Shown piece by piece: positions 48,282 through 60,559 of a stretch of DNA of 64,000 nt. Under the pieces are notes generated by a model. The model searched no databases. It was not told the origin of the DNA and was given only the letters and a program-made list of their open reading frames with translations. The translations under genes and the position numbers were made by a program. The DNA is from Liriodendron chinense (lineage: Eukaryota > Streptophyta > Magnoliopsida > Magnoliales > Magnoliaceae): assembly GCA_003013855.2 (NCBI GenBank), contig ML058484.1, forward strand, positions 6,373,344 through 6,437,343, written 5' to 3'. Every line of letters starts with the position of its first letter. Positions within the stretch are counted from its first letter, which is position 1.

Positions 48282-48975
48282 GCGATTAGGTGCGGCCCGT
48301 GGGGCCCACCTTGATGTATATATTATATGAATCCGGATCCTCTGTTGGCCTCATTGCCTTTTCACTGGACTAGGTCACACTGCATGATGTCAGTGTGATC
48401 ACTGAGGATGTGACATAGTTGCAGTCCTGTGTGATAATGTGGACCAATGAAAAGACTCCAAGCAGGGTTTTCACCGGCTTGTAGCCAATCGAGAATCTCT
48501 CTTCATATGCCATATCCATGCTGCGCATTCATTTTTTAGGTCATTTTAGGGCGTGATCCCAAAAATGAAGTAGATCCAATTTCAGTTGGACCATATCATA
48601 TGAAACAGTGGTGATTAACCATTAATAGGCCACATAAGTTTTGGATCAAGCTGATATATATATTTTTTTTTCCTTCATTCAGGTTTATGATACCTTATCA
48701 ACGGGTTGGATGTAAAATAAACACCAGGAAAACATTACCGTGGGCCCTAGGAAGTTTCAGGGAAACATTACGGTGGGCCCTAGGAAGTTTCTAATGGTAG
48801 CACGTTCAATCACCACTGTTTCCTATAGTAAGGTCCAGTTGAGATTTGGATCTTCTTCAATTTTGGCTAATGACGTGATATGATCTGGAAAAACGAGTGG
48901 ACGGCGTGGATATAGAATAAATACGTGAAGGTGGGCCCCACGGTAATGGTCGCACCGTCTTGGGCCCTAATCCGT
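48282..48975. mobile_element. GTGGGGCCCAC-family inverted-repeat element
   Basis: The left end GCGATTAGGTGCGGCCCGTG then GGGCCCACCTTGATGTAT is mirrored at the right by ATACGTGAAGGTGGGCCCCA ... GGTCGCACC and CCTAATCCG. No transposase. Contains a tandem 34-bp duplication (ACGGTGGGCCCTAGGAAGTTTC type, about 48727-48792). Confidence 0.65.
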
Positions 48976-48999
48976 TCCTGAGGTTACATACTCCAAACG

Positions 49000-51480
49000 C
49001 GAGTATATACATAATATCCTCGGGTGTCATGTTGTCCTTTGTATTGAAATTTGAAATTGGTAGAAATGGGGCATTTTGTTGGATGATCCAGACCGTTCAT
49101 AAGATGGACCTCAAAATGGATGAATGTTTCACCAAAAAAGATTCCTCGCAGAGACAATCCTAGTTCTTTAGTTGGTGGATTGAAAATAGGAGGTTGAGAC
49201 AGGAGATGCAACGATAGTACACATTCAATAGAAGAGAGCCATAGATCGGATAGACATAAATCTTCCAAACAAAGAGATTTTTGAGGTGTCCAGTCAACTC
49301 CAATGTGCGTTCATCATATGAATGGTCTGGATCGACGGGGCCTACCTCTGCGGACTGAAAACCCACCCATACCATGCATATCATCCTCATTCCTCCACCC
49401 CCAATAGAGTATTATTCGTAAGATTAGCACCCATGTGAAATAATTAGATACTGGGGCAGAGCTTGATGATCCATGCTCATGTACAGAGCTTTTGTCTACA
49501 TGGATCACATATACCTCAAATCCAACGATCTAGATCGTGGGCAATCTACATATGGGGGTAGTGGCCCCTCTATTGCTAATGTAGGTACTTGAAAAGGCCA
49601 TGTGGGCCCAGCATGATGTATGTGTTTTATCCACTAGTCCATCCATTTTGCCAGCTCATTCTAGGACATGAGCAAAAAATTAGGTAGATCCAAATCTCAA
49701 GTGGACCAAGCTGCAGTAAAAGGCAGGTGATTGAGTGCTCACCATTAAAACTTCCTAAGCCCATGGAGCAATATTCGTCTAGCAAAACTAAATCAAGGAG
49801 TGATGAATTATCTAAAGCCTCTACTTTTATACTTGTCTTTTTGTTGTTTCTTTTTAATATGCGGTAAAGAAAATGCACAAAAATTTGAAAACCAAGCATA
49901 TAAAAGGAAACCTCTTTTAAGAAAAATTTGAAAAAAAATATTTAAAAATAATTTTTAATACAACAGTTTTAATGGTGAGCATTTAATCAACACTCTTTCC
50001 TAAGTATGATCCACTAGATCTTCTATCTACTTTAATTTTGGGCTCTTTTGTTGGAAGGAGCGGGCAAAAAGGATGGGCATCATAGGTAAAACCTAAGATG
50101 GTGCAGCCATTAGCATTGGGCCAGCCAGCCTTGATGCATGTGTTCTGTATCTATTATTGTCCATATGCTTTTCTAAATCATTTTAGAGCATTATAAAAAA
50201 AAAATAATAAAAAAAAATGAAGCACATTCAATTACCAGGTGGACCATCATATAGGTAATACTGGTGATTGAACACCCTACTATTAAAAATTTCATAGGCG
50301 CACCTTAATGTTTATGTAGTGTTTATTTGCCATCCAATCCCTTGATGAGGGTACATAAGCCTGTATGGAGGTAAAAAAACAAATATCTTTTTATTTTTAT
50401 TTTTATTTTTTAGCCTGTTCCAAAACTTTTATGGCCCATTAATGGTCCACTAAAATGGGTCAAGTCCAAGATCAACAAGGACCACACCCAACTCATCTAC
50501 CCATCTAATTAGATAAATAGACCGGCCTTTTCAAATATCAACTTGACTTAAACCTGACCTTTATTTTAATGGGTTGGGCCAAAATTCTAACCTAATTATT
50601 AAATGGGTCAGGTCTAGAGTGGATTGGACCGCACGCACACCTTGGGTGTAACTGACTTGATTTGCACACGTGTGGGATTAGAAAAGCTCCCTTTGCATGA
50701 TCTCTTCTGCTGGATTGCTTCGAAGGCTCACGAAGCATGATTCCACGACAACGTCTCTTTCGCCGGAGCTGATATTGACGAATCATGTTGTACGCGGCCC
50801 GTTTTGGACCGTAGACATGCGATCTCAATTCTGACAAGTGGGGCCCATGGTCCAGTAATCCTAAACCAGTGAACTGTTATTTCATACCTTGATTTGACTA
50901 TGGCTTAAAAATCTTCCTCACCTGACAATCTTTACCATCCAACTAGTGGCCCATGAATAGATGGATCCTAGAGCCCTCATTTATAGTGCTTCTTGTTGTA
51001 ACGAGACACTTGGACAGTCCAACTGATCAATCCGGAACGTCTAATAGGTTTAGCAAATATTTCAGTGGCTAAATTTGAAAATCACACTAATCGGATATTT
51101 GGTTCATCCAGTACTTGAAGTTCTTTTTATAGCCATCCATTCGTAAACAATGGATGGATGGTTGGGATTTCATGCAAAACAGCCATTATTCAGACCCACA
51201 AGCAATCCTAGATGGTTCAATTTGTTTATTGCCTATTCTTCTGTAAATGATCTTGACCGTCCATTTTAATGGCTATTCATCTGATGGTTATCAGAAAGAA
51301 ATAACCAAGCGGTCTGCATTCAACATACCCCAGCTGATGAGCGGTCCTGATCTCACACATGGCGTGCCAATTTGGCACGCATCCCAATTCCCAATTTAGT
51401 AGTTGGCCACCCTACGCATGATCACACTTTTAGCCAAGTAATCCAATGCAGTTAGAAATACTCACACTATAAAATCCTCA
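49000..51480. other. Intergenic, no gene seen; partial family members
   Basis: No supported coding region. Partial members of the GGCCCAC family lie at about 49590-49770 and 49980-50310. The rest is AT-rich. Confidence 0.55.
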
Positions 51481-51501
51481 AAAGCCTCTTAAGCCTCTAC
51501 A

Positions 51502-52420
51502 TGGAATATAGGATTCCGTATCCCCCACGAGAAGATCCTTTTCCTCTATTAGCGAAAAGAGCAGTGGAAGAAGGATTGTCCACAATAGGAGTAATTTGTT
51601 GAAGTCGAAGTTCTTGATTAAGAAGAAGGGGACAAATTTCATCGAAGGTAAGAAGTGAGGGGCGAGTGGTAACAGCAGTGATAAAACTCTCGTAGTCTTG
51701 TGGAAGACCCGAGAGAACATGTAGAACAAGATCAGTATTTGTAACAGGATTTTCAATAGCAGTAAGAGAATCACTTGTAGTCTTGAACTTTTGAAGATAA
51801 GCAGCCATTGAAAGAGAACCTTTCTTCAGAGTTTGAAGTTGAAGCTTTAACTAAAGATGACGAGAAGATGCTTGATCAAGAAACAATTTTTCAATGGTTA
51901 ACCAAGCATCACGAGAGGTTAAGGTGGATGAATCAAGGATGGATTCAAGATCATCAAAACTGAGGGTTGCATTGATCAGGAAAGAACAGTAATATCCCTT
52001 TGAATCCAGAGAGGATAGGCTGGATTAGGAATTTCATTGCCACCCATATCAAGCAAAGTAGGCGAATGACAGACCAATAAACCATCTACATGTCCAAAGA
52101 CATTATGGCTCTTGAGTATGTGAATAAAAAGGTAATTCCAAGCAAGATAATTTGTGAGATTTAGTTCAATAGGAACAAGAGTTTTAATATTGATACCGAA
52201 GGAGGCTGGGTCGAAGACGTAGATGAAGGAATTGTAGAGATTGTAGGTGAGGATGTGGAAGATGTTGTAGAGGAAGTCATGGTAAGAGTCTCACAGGAAT
52301 GGCTTGATACCACGTGGAATATAGGAATCCGCATCCCACTCTTAAGGATAGATATGTATTCATATGAATCTAATGATGCAAATTACAACATTGCCCTTAT
52401 ACATGATGTACACCCTAACA
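51502..52420 (-). mobile_element. Internally deleted copia element with short LTR
   Basis: Minus strand: an LTR of about 106 bp (TGTTAGGGTGTACATC ... CCTATATTCCA, 52420-52315), a primer-binding-like TGGTATCAAGCC (52312-52301), then a gag start at 52280. The gag remnant runs into a 25-bp copy of the LTR end (51526-51502, CGGAATCCTATATTCCA). Protease, integrase, RT and RNase H are absent. Flanks CTCTA and CTCTC are a weak match for a 5-bp duplication. Confidence 0.65.
51510..52280 (-). pseudogene. Degenerate copia gag
   Basis: From the ATG at 52280 a Ser/Thr-rich leader (MTSSTTSSTSSPTISTIPS) stops early. Another frame continues with LVPIELNLTNYLAWNYLF and NVFGHVDGLLV. A third gives LQKFKTTSDSLTAIENPV, LHVLSGLPQDYESFITAV and LLTFDEICPLLLNQELRL. 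These are in copia gag (UBN2-like) order. Frame changes leave it broken. Confidence 0.7.
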
Positions 52421-52458
52421 CTCTCTCCCTACACACAATTCTCATGAAAAAGGAAAAC

Positions 52459-53006
52459 ATGGCCCACCTCAGTTTGTTGGTCAATCTTATAATCTTTCTC
52501 CTCATCCGTCCATCATCATCCCAATGGCCAGTGCTGATCTGATCAACACCGTCTGCGAACACAACATGGACCCACCCGACTGTGTAAAGCTACTGAAGTC
52601 GGTCCCTGAAACGAAGACCGCTGATCTGGCGGGGCTCGGTCAGATCTCCCTCAATCTGGCCCAGAGTCTCGCATTACAGACGTTGTTTTACATCGGCTAC
52701 GTGAATGGTGGCACCACTGATCAACGGCTGTATGAGATTTACAAGACTTGTCACAGATGGTACGGATATGCAGAAAGGGACGTGGGCCGTGTGATGGACG
52801 ACTTGAATGCAGGGGCCTACTTTCCGATGAACGAGAGCTCGTGGGCCGCTGATGAATAGGCGTTAATTTGCGAGGAAGAGTTCAAAAAGGATCCCAGCCG
52901 TCCATCAACGTTGACGTTGACGGACAGGAATTACTTGATGTACCGTGTGGGTCAGATAGCCAGGGCCGTTGCTAACATGTTGTTGGTTCCACCGCCCCAC
53001 CTATGA
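52459..53006 (+). pseudogene. Pectin methylesterase / invertase inhibitor-like pseudogene
   Basis: PMEI-family proteins are secreted four-helix inhibitors of cell-wall pectin methylesterase or invertase. A signal-peptide-like MAHLSLLVNLIIFLLIRPSS begins at 52459. The domain ADLINTVCEHNMDPPDCVKL starts one frame away (52524). The first disulphide pair pattern (C-x8-C) and LNLAQSLALQTLFYI fit the family. The domain stops at TAG 52857-52859, yet the same frame continues with ICEEEFKKDPSRPS and VGQIARAVANMLL to TGA at 53004-53006, the usual C-terminal part. So one frame break and one stop disable an otherwise complete gene. No introns, as is common in the family. Confidence 0.75.
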
Positions 53007-53068
53007 GGATGATGATCATCCCCCTGGGATGGGGATTGGTAGACGGACGGTCCTGTTAGGGGCTCTGT

Positions 53069-53558
53069 ATCATGGTGGGCCCCACATGTAATCGACTCTA
53101 CGAAATCATTCCATCTTCTATGATCATCATGATGTATATGTTTTATCCACGCCATCCATCCATTTTGACAGATCAATTTTTGATCGAAGGCTCAAGCGGA
53201 CCACACCACACAGGAAGCAGTGGGGATTGAACTTCCTACCGTTGAAAACTTCTTTGTGGTGTGGTCCACTTGAGCCTTCGATCTGCCTCCTTTTTGGGCT
53301 CATAGTCAAAAATTGATCTGTCAAAATGGATGGACAGCGTGGATAAAGCATATACATCACGGTGGGCCCCACAAAGCCCTTACATGACCGTCCGTCTAGG
53401 TAGTATGGGTTGTGATGTGTGGTGGATGTTTCAATGGGCACATGAAAGCCCAGATTAAATAAATAAGGTATCAATGTCATGAAGGAAAATCCTAGGTCGT
53501 TGATCTTAGAAGATGGAATGATACCGTAGAGTCGATTACATGTGGGGCCCACCATGAT
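53069..53558. mobile_element. Long-TIR hairpin element (490 bp)
   Basis: Left ATCATGGTGGGCCCCACATG, continuing TAATCGACTCTACG and ATTCCATCTTCTA, is repeated inverted at the right end with about three mismatches in about 58 bp. Inner family segments are also inverted. It starts 63 bp after the inhibitor pseudogene. Confidence 0.8.
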
Positions 53559-54249
53559 GTGTGTGAGACTAAAAAGTTAATAATCTGATGCGCCTTCTCC
53601 AGAAAGTGGAACTCCCCCAAACATCAGCTACATCCAAAAGTCAGGTAGTGTAGAATAATTCACTGGCTGTTCCTTAACGTAGAGGTTGAATGCCGTATAA
53701 ATATAGCCTACAGTGGTTGTTCTCTCTCCTTTGTTTCTTGTAGTGTAGCCCACCTGAGTTACAGATCAGGCGGTATGGGATCTCGAACTAAAAATGGGCA
53801 TTGAATCTGATGAACGGATTGGTTTTGTCTGCACATATCAAGCGGGGGGTCAGAGGGTTGCTCCCCAAATCGAGTTTATTATCCCATCCTCCCTTATATG
53901 GTTGTTAATGCAAATGGCTAAGCATTAACAACATCTCCTTTAGGCTGTGCACCTTCATCGGGTCCACTATGCGAAAACCTTACAAAATATCAGCCAATGA
54001 TAAAATTAAAAAAAAGCCATGTGAATTGTGCCTAAAACAAACCCCTTTGGGTGTTTGCCTGAATTTCGGATTAGGCTGATATTTTTTCAACTTCATCCAC
54101 CACACCATGGTGGCACCACATAAGTGTGGCCTATTAAGTGGGCCATCTGGATGTTTTTTTGATCTTGGGTGTTTTACAAGTTCGATGAAACAGGCTATCT
54201 AGATGGACGCGAATGGCTTGTGGGAAGTCCTGGAAGTTAAGCGGGCCAC

Positions 54250-55010
54250 CGTAATGTCTTTGAGAAATTCACTTCGTCCATCATTTTTCCCCGGATCAAC
54301 TCAAGGCATGAGTAAAAAAATGAGGCAGATAAAAAAACTCAGGGGGCATAAGATGGGATATAGTGGCGATTGACACTCACCGTTCAAACCAACATGTGGT
54401 AAACCTTTGAGCGTGCCCCCCACCATGCTTGATGGACGGAGTTGATTCATCACGGTGGGCCCCACATAACTTCTGCGGCATAGGCAATTCACTTGAGGAT
54501 CTAGGAAGGTTTGCCTGTCCTCCCAAAAAAAACACAAGGCCAGGTGAAGCGTACCAACATTGAAAGCTCGAATTGATAGTGGGGTAAATAAATCCGTTTT
54601 ATCTCATGGCCCCACTTGCCTTGATTGAGTGTGGGGGTCAATCCTGTATCTCATAGCCTAGGCTCCTGCTTCACCCAAGCTAGACCATTGGCCAAACTCT
54701 CTTTCGTGGGGCCCCACTTCACATGGGCCTCGCCTCGCACGAATCACCCACCCCGAATGTGCCCCCACCTCACATAGGCTGCCCCACTCACCCCGAATGT
54801 GCCCCCACCTCACATAGGCTTCCCACTCGAGCCCGGTGTGAAAATGCCCCTGCATTATATCCATTTTGGGGAATAAGACTAAAAATATGGCAGGGCCCAC
54901 CTAAGATTTGGATCTGCCTCGTCTTTGGGCTCATGCCCTAAAATGAGCTGGCAAAATGGATGAAAAGCGTGGATAAAACACACATCATGGTGGGGTCCAC
55001 AAAAAAACAA
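54250..55010. repeat. Partial GGCCCAC-family members
   Basis: Pieces at about 54250-54470 (with GTGGGCCCCAC at 54455-54465) and 54890-55010 (GATTTGGATCTGCCTC, AAATGGATGAAAAGCGTGGA). A small tandem repeat of TGTGCCCCCACCTCACATAGGCT lies at about 54758-54820. Confidence 0.6.
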
Positions 55011-55687
55011 CCAGTAGCGACATTAGTACAGGCAGGATCAGTATGCAATCAGTGGCCGTGATTATCCCACGAGTGCTGGGATCACCCAAACGATCCTATC
55101 ACCGACTGCACAGGACCATTTCCCTTTTAACAGCTATTAATTGGATGGTTAGGATTGCTTGATCAATGTGATTTTTGAGACAAACTCCATCCACAATGCA
55201 AAGCCACAATTTAGATGGCCTGGATAACTGTAAACCACATCTCAAGAGGATGGATTTTCTAGATGGTTCGGATTCAAGTTCGAACAAAGCAAGTTTTGAT
55301 CAATTGCCAATCAATGGCAGAGCTTGCAATTGCGGCCTGGTTTGAATTACCAGCGGATCCCAAAACTTCATCATCAAAGCATAAAATCCACACAAAAGGC
55401 ATATCATTTGGTCCATAAAAACAAATTGAGTAAAAGAAATCTGATCATTTCAACCACCAACAGATCTCATATGCAAGTAAAAACCCCTCGAACAAACACT
55501 TTAAATACGAACTACAAAAGTATTATCAAACCAAGTTCAGCAATTCACAAAATCCTAAACTGCTTTTTCTTGGAATTTGAGGAAAAGAAAGGAGAGATAA
55601 GGGCCAAAAGAAGGAAATTGACGACAAGAGGATAGTAACGACTATCCGCACCTGATATTAGATTCAGGCCTTAGAATGGCTAGAACT

Positions 55688-55712
55688 TCACTTCTTGGTC
55701 TTTTTAGTTCCC
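55688..55712 (-). CDS. RPL19: RPL19 exon 5 (25-bp terminal coding exon)
   Basis: After acceptor TTTTGTAG: GTKKTKK and TGA. The Lys-rich end matches the usual end of plant eL19, which supports splicing over the TAA in intron 4. Confidence 0.85.
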
Positions 55713-58700
55713 CTACAAAAGAAAACACAATATTATTATTATTTTTTTCATGACCAAAATATCATTTTTATAATCCTTCCACTTCCTGTTTCAAATTCTA
55801 GAAAGAAAATAAGGAAAAAATTCACTTACTCTGCAACAGGTGCTGCTGCCACGGGTGCTCGCTCTCCAGGTCCCTGCTCCACCCATGACATTCATGACAT
55901 CAGAAAAGTGAGCTAGAAGAAAATATCAATTTTCTTTCATGGCTAGAAATGGTGTGGTACAGCTTCTTTGTTTGAAATCACAACCCAAAAAAAGAGAGAT
56001 TTTCTCCAAAATGGCCAACATTTCCCTGTGATGTGGTAGAAATGAAGATGATTTTGCATTTTCAACAGTACCATCCATCCGAATATGTAACACCATTTCA
56101 TTGGAGGTTCCAACTCCTTCCAACGGTTATCTGGATGGTGAGTGGGACCGGTACGTGGGATGGAAATGCACAGGCGACGCTGTACACTAGGGGGTAGAAT
56201 CAGACAGGTCAGTTACATATATCAATTATATCCAACATAGTTTTAGGGTGCATATGGTTGCACCAAATATCTTCATATTTCTTGATTAATCAGTCTAATT
56301 TTGGTGCAAAATATAATGAAATTTCGTGAAATTTGGTGCAACCAAATGCACCCTTCTTTACAAAGGGTATTGTAATTCATATACAAAATCATGAATGTTA
56401 TCATTATACATCCTGCATGCATGTTACAATATTATATGCATGATATTTGCATAAATCCAAGTATAAAACTTGCGTTCTAATATAAATTTAGATTACTACT
56501 AAACCAACACTAAGAGTACAGAAACATAATTTAGGATCGGTAAAAATCCCAATCTGGATTGCAAATGACCCATAATCCAGATCCATGATTTGGAGCGGAA
56601 AACATAGGGCGGATGGCGATTTAGAAAACATTGGATCTGTCATTTCCACCAATGAGATTGGGTCTTGTTAGTGGAGCCTCTGCTCAAACCATTTGGCATT
56701 CTAGAACAAAGGGGCAACATTATACTTCTGGCCAGATTGATGGGGTGTTCAAGTGGGGTGGAATCTAAGGCTTTAAAAGAGGGTCATAGGATTTTCTCAT
56801 CCTTCTCTGGTACTCTATCACTGATGGAGATCTGACAAATGTGATTGGTGAGGCAAGAAATCCAGAAACATGCTGAAGAAACTTAGCTACATCATCAATG
56901 AGATACACAGACCATGGTTCACAAGTAATCCTAACTGATCAAACATGGGCTCTGGTCAACTTTTCTTCAACCGTCCATTTACTTCCTCAGAAATCATATA
57001 ATCAAATGGTCAAATTCTATGACCTTTGTGATGGCCCATCCATTTAAAGGCATGCTGGATGTGTAGTCCAGACATCATATAGTTATTCCACATGTTCCAC
57101 AAAGGGTGTGTGATATATAGAATGTACTTTCATGCCAATTGGAGCATCAATCCATGATTCGAATAATTGACCATCTTGACCAAGCTCAACCAACAAACTG
57201 CGCAGGTCTACTTTAGGAAGGTAATCGGGCTAGCACTTGAAAGATGATGAAATTAACAATTAACTATTTATCTCACCTGGGCCAACCTTTCCTCCCTCCT
57301 AGCAATCTTCCTCTCCCTGCTCGCCTTGCTCTTAGCCCTCTTCGCTTCAAACTGGTCAGATAAAGTCTTCTCTCTTGCCTTCTCAGCCTTTGACTTGTGG
57401 ATGCTCTCCATCAGCACCCTCTTGTTCTTGAAGACATTACCCTTCACTTTCATGTACATGTCGTGGTACATGTGCTTGTCGATCTTCTTCGATTCTCGGT
57501 ACTTACGCAGCAAGCGCCTCAAGACACGCATCCTCCTCATCCAAAGGATCTTAGTCGGCAGCCTTGCCTCCCTTGTACCCTTACGTTTACCTGAGTGTTT
57601 CAGAACAAGTCCATTGATTGGAAATGGGTCCCGCAATAAACTAAAATATATGCAAGTTTTTTCTGAGTACAAGTATACCGTATCCAGAATGGCGTCCCTT
57701 CCGCTTTGCCTCGGCAGCTCGGCGCGCACGCGACCGAGAGTGGATTTTTGTTGGTTTCTTGATTACGAAACCATCCTTCACAAGCTTCCTTATATTCTGG
57801 CCTGCACTCCAGAGGGATGGAGAACCGTCAGAGTTGATGGCACAGTAAAAATTTCAACAGTAGTAGATCTGCACTTGATTATTAATACTGTTAATGAGAC
57901 CCATTCACAAGAAAAGAAGTACAGCTACCACGAGCTACTTACATATTCAGGATACATGCTTTTACAGTTTAAACTCAAGTAAAGACAGGCTAAGACAAGC
58001 TCACAGAAGTTGGGCTATGAGACCATGTTGCATATGTTGAGAGAGACCTGGATCACTCATAAAGTTGGCAGTTGGCACTGCAAGTGTGGGGTGGTTCGAA
58101 TTAGATTGATCTGGTCATTCGGTAGGTGACACCTGTACAGTGAATATGGATCACTGCTGACGCCTTCCAACTATCCATTCTTCATACACATGTGCCCACC
58201 TAATGACAAGAGTGACCTGATCTCAAGCCACCATGCATATATGTAGGGCCCACCTGACAAACAGCCCTGTATCTATTTTGAGATGCTGGGGTTGAAGAGA
58301 CTACTTTAGAAAGTAGCCGTTGCATTTTCCAGTAAGCAAATGGACAGTATCGCCCACAGTGAAAAACAATACAACCTACCTCCCACAATACAAGGAAGGT
58401 GTCAGTTACCATTCAAGCAGTGAGCTCTATTATGGATGGACCACAGTTCATAAAATAACTACACAGATAATCTAAATGATCCAACTGATGGCCTTCAAAT
58501 GGAAAGTGGCATGCGGAAACAACTGATGGTCAGCAATTATCATCATCATCATCTAAGCCCTATTCCAACTAATTGAGCTCGGCTAGATGAATCATATTCA
58601 TCCATTCCAATCTAGCACTCAGCAGTGAAAAAGTGGACTAAATGAGGGACAGGATGGTCTAACTGGTGCATTTTTTGAACAGAGATCCATGCACAATAAT

Positions 58701-60495
58701 GCAAACTGAATGCACGGTTCCAATCCATCATCCCTGCTGCCCCTACCACTCATACAGGGAGAGGTAGGTTATATTAGAGTTTACATACAGCCAGTGGTTG
58801 CTGCAACTATCAATCATTCCCCCACAAAAAAATAACCCATGCTAGCATAAATCCCAGCATGCTGTGACCTAGAAATGTTCAATTGTTGACTTTTTCTGTG
58901 GATTGATTGACAATGAGAACTAAACTACAAGGGCTGCACTTAGCATGGTGAGAAATCAAAGCCGGCATGACTCAGCCCGACTTGTTCTGGAGGCTCATTT
59001 CATTCAGGTGGTTTTGGACAATAATCACGGCACCACAGAATACTTGGTTTTCGTTTCTGGCAAGTGGGTCCATCGTCCATCGTCCAGTATCCAGATCTTC
59101 GGTCTGTTATGTCCCACCTTCAATGAACCACGCCCCAAAATTTCCCATATTTTGGGTCCATCATCCAGCAGCAACCACTCTTGGGTTGCCACCAGTTGAC
59201 TGTGGACTATTTGCCACCTCTCTTTTCTTAAAGATCCATCTACAGGCCACAATTTGAACTAGAAATATTCATTTGTTGATTATTCTGGGGTTTGGCAATA
59301 AAAACAAAACTAGAAGAGCAACACTTTTCATGGAAATATCAAAGTCAGTACAACTCAGCCCAACTTGCTCTGGAGGCTCATTTCGCTCAGGCAGTTTTGG
59401 ACAATAACCATGATACCACAGAATACTTGGGTTTTCAATTCTGGCTATTGGGTCCAATGTCCAGCAATCCAGACTATCAGTCTGTTACATCCCACCCTTG
59501 ATGAACCATGCCAAAATTTCACAGATTGGAGCATTCTAGCAACCACCCTTGGGACACTATAAATTATTGTGGACTATTGCCATATCTCTCTTCTTAACCA
59601 TCCATCTCTAGGCCACAAATTGAAAGGTTAAAATTGCTCCATGAAGAAGATAATTTGGGCATGGTCCATCCAAGGTGGGCCACAGAACACCAATAGGTCT
59701 GAATTACCTAAAAAACATGAGCCCCACTTGATAGAAACAAAGACTGAAGTATGCCTATAATTCCTCATCACCATCATGAGGGCCCCACGTGTACCATAAA
59801 AAGCATGGCATGTTACAAGGATAGAAATGAGAAATGAAAGATGAAGCCAAGATCCACCACAAAGCTTTGCATGTTAGGCTTAACCCACAACGCGATGTGT
59901 GGGGCCCACTGTAACCCCTCATGCTCTCGTTGGCCTCGAAAAATCCAAGCCGTTCCATAACTCAGGTGGGCCCACCTGAGCTTCACAGTAGCCTGATGCT
60001 TGGGGCTTCCATTCGCGTCCTCCTAATGGGTCGTATGGTATACACAGAGGGTCCTGTCTCCCACACTCAATCTGTAAGGTTTTCAACGGCAGGCGACCCA
60101 ACTGTTCCCTGAGGTGTAGCCCACTCGAGTTTTGGACGGCCTGATCTTTGGAATCCAAGCACAACATGAGGGGCATACATGATGGACGGATCGGATCCCA
60201 TGCACCCATCACGGTGGGCCCCACACATGGTGAGAATATTGCATTTTTACAAAGACAGAAAAAAAATGATAAACGAAAGTATCCATGAAAGATTGTGAGA
60301 TTACAGATCTTAGAAAAGAACGACTGTTTATAGGGATAAAGATGGAATAAAGAGAAAAGAGAAGGAGAGAGAAGGGTAATTACGGGAATTAGCCATAGAG
60401 ATCTCGCTGGCTTCATTGGGGTCGAGCCAGACCTTTCCCTTTCCGCACTTCAGCACGCTAGCGGCTAACCGCTTCTGCAGCTTCAACGACACCAT
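55688..60495 (-). CDS. RPL19: 60S ribosomal protein eL19 (RPL19), five exons
   Basis: Structural protein of the cytosolic large ribosomal subunit. Five exons in phase give 205 residues, close to the plant length (about 209-214). Start MVSLKLQKRLAASVLKCGKG, then KVWLDPNEASEISMANS, RQNIRKLVKDGFVIKKPTKI, KRKGTREARLPTKILWMRRM, KIDKHMYHDMYMKVKGNVF and FEAKRAKSKASRERK, ending GTKKTKK. All splice sites are GT-AG. The last intron (117 bp, donor GTAAGT) leads to a 25-bp exon; reading through it would stop after VAE. Intron 1 (2.6 kb) holds an RTE tail, a 380-bp duplication and an inverted-repeat element. Confidence 0.95.
55830..55873 (-). CDS. RPL19: RPL19 exon 4
   Basis: 44 bp, GPGERAPVAAAPVA plus GA; donor GTAAGT is a strong consensus. 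Confidence 0.88.
57277..57590 (-). CDS. RPL19: RPL19 exon 3 (basic helical tail)
   Basis: 314 bp, KRKGTREARLPTK to ARREERLAQ; the long Lys/Arg-rich helix of eL19. Confidence 0.95.
57679..57801 (-). CDS. RPL19: RPL19 exon 2
   Basis: 123 bp, QNIRKLVKDGFVIKK to GRHSGY; acceptor GCAG, donor G|GTATAC. Confidence 0.94.
58539..58587 (-). mobile_element. RTE-type LINE 3' tail fragment
   Basis: Minus strand CAATTAGTTGGAATAGGGCT then TAGATGATGATGATG. Third copy of this tail. In RPL19 intron 1. Confidence 0.65.
58868..59620. repeat. Tandem duplication, about 380-bp unit
   Basis: ACTCAGCCCGACTTGTTCTGGAGGCTCATTTC at about 58968 recurs diverged at about 59355, and further matches (TTTTGGACAATAA, CCACAGAATACTTGG, CAGTCTGTTA/CGGTCTGTTA) follow. 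In RPL19 intron 1. Confidence 0.85.
59893..60233. mobile_element. GTGGGGCCCAC-family element in RPL19 intron 1
   Basis: Left GATGTGTGGGGCCCAC and right GTGGGCCCCACACATGG are inverted. About 340 bp, no coding. Confidence 0.6.
60384..60495 (-). CDS. RPL19: RPL19 exon 1
   Basis: 37 codons plus one base, from ATG at 60495 to MANS; donor C|GTAATT. Confidence 0.94.
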
Positions 60496-60559
60496 CTCCG
60501 CTCTCTCTCCCTCTCTCTCTCCCCCTCTGGTTTAGAAAGGAAAGAGATAATATAAGACC

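Noticed and set aside
50592..50837. 81-codon Arg-rich minus-strand frame
   Set aside because: No recognised motif, no splice or promoter context, lies in repeat-rich intergenic DNA.
57326..57982. 218-codon plus-strand frame
   Set aside because: Antisense shadow of RPL19 exons 2 and 3.
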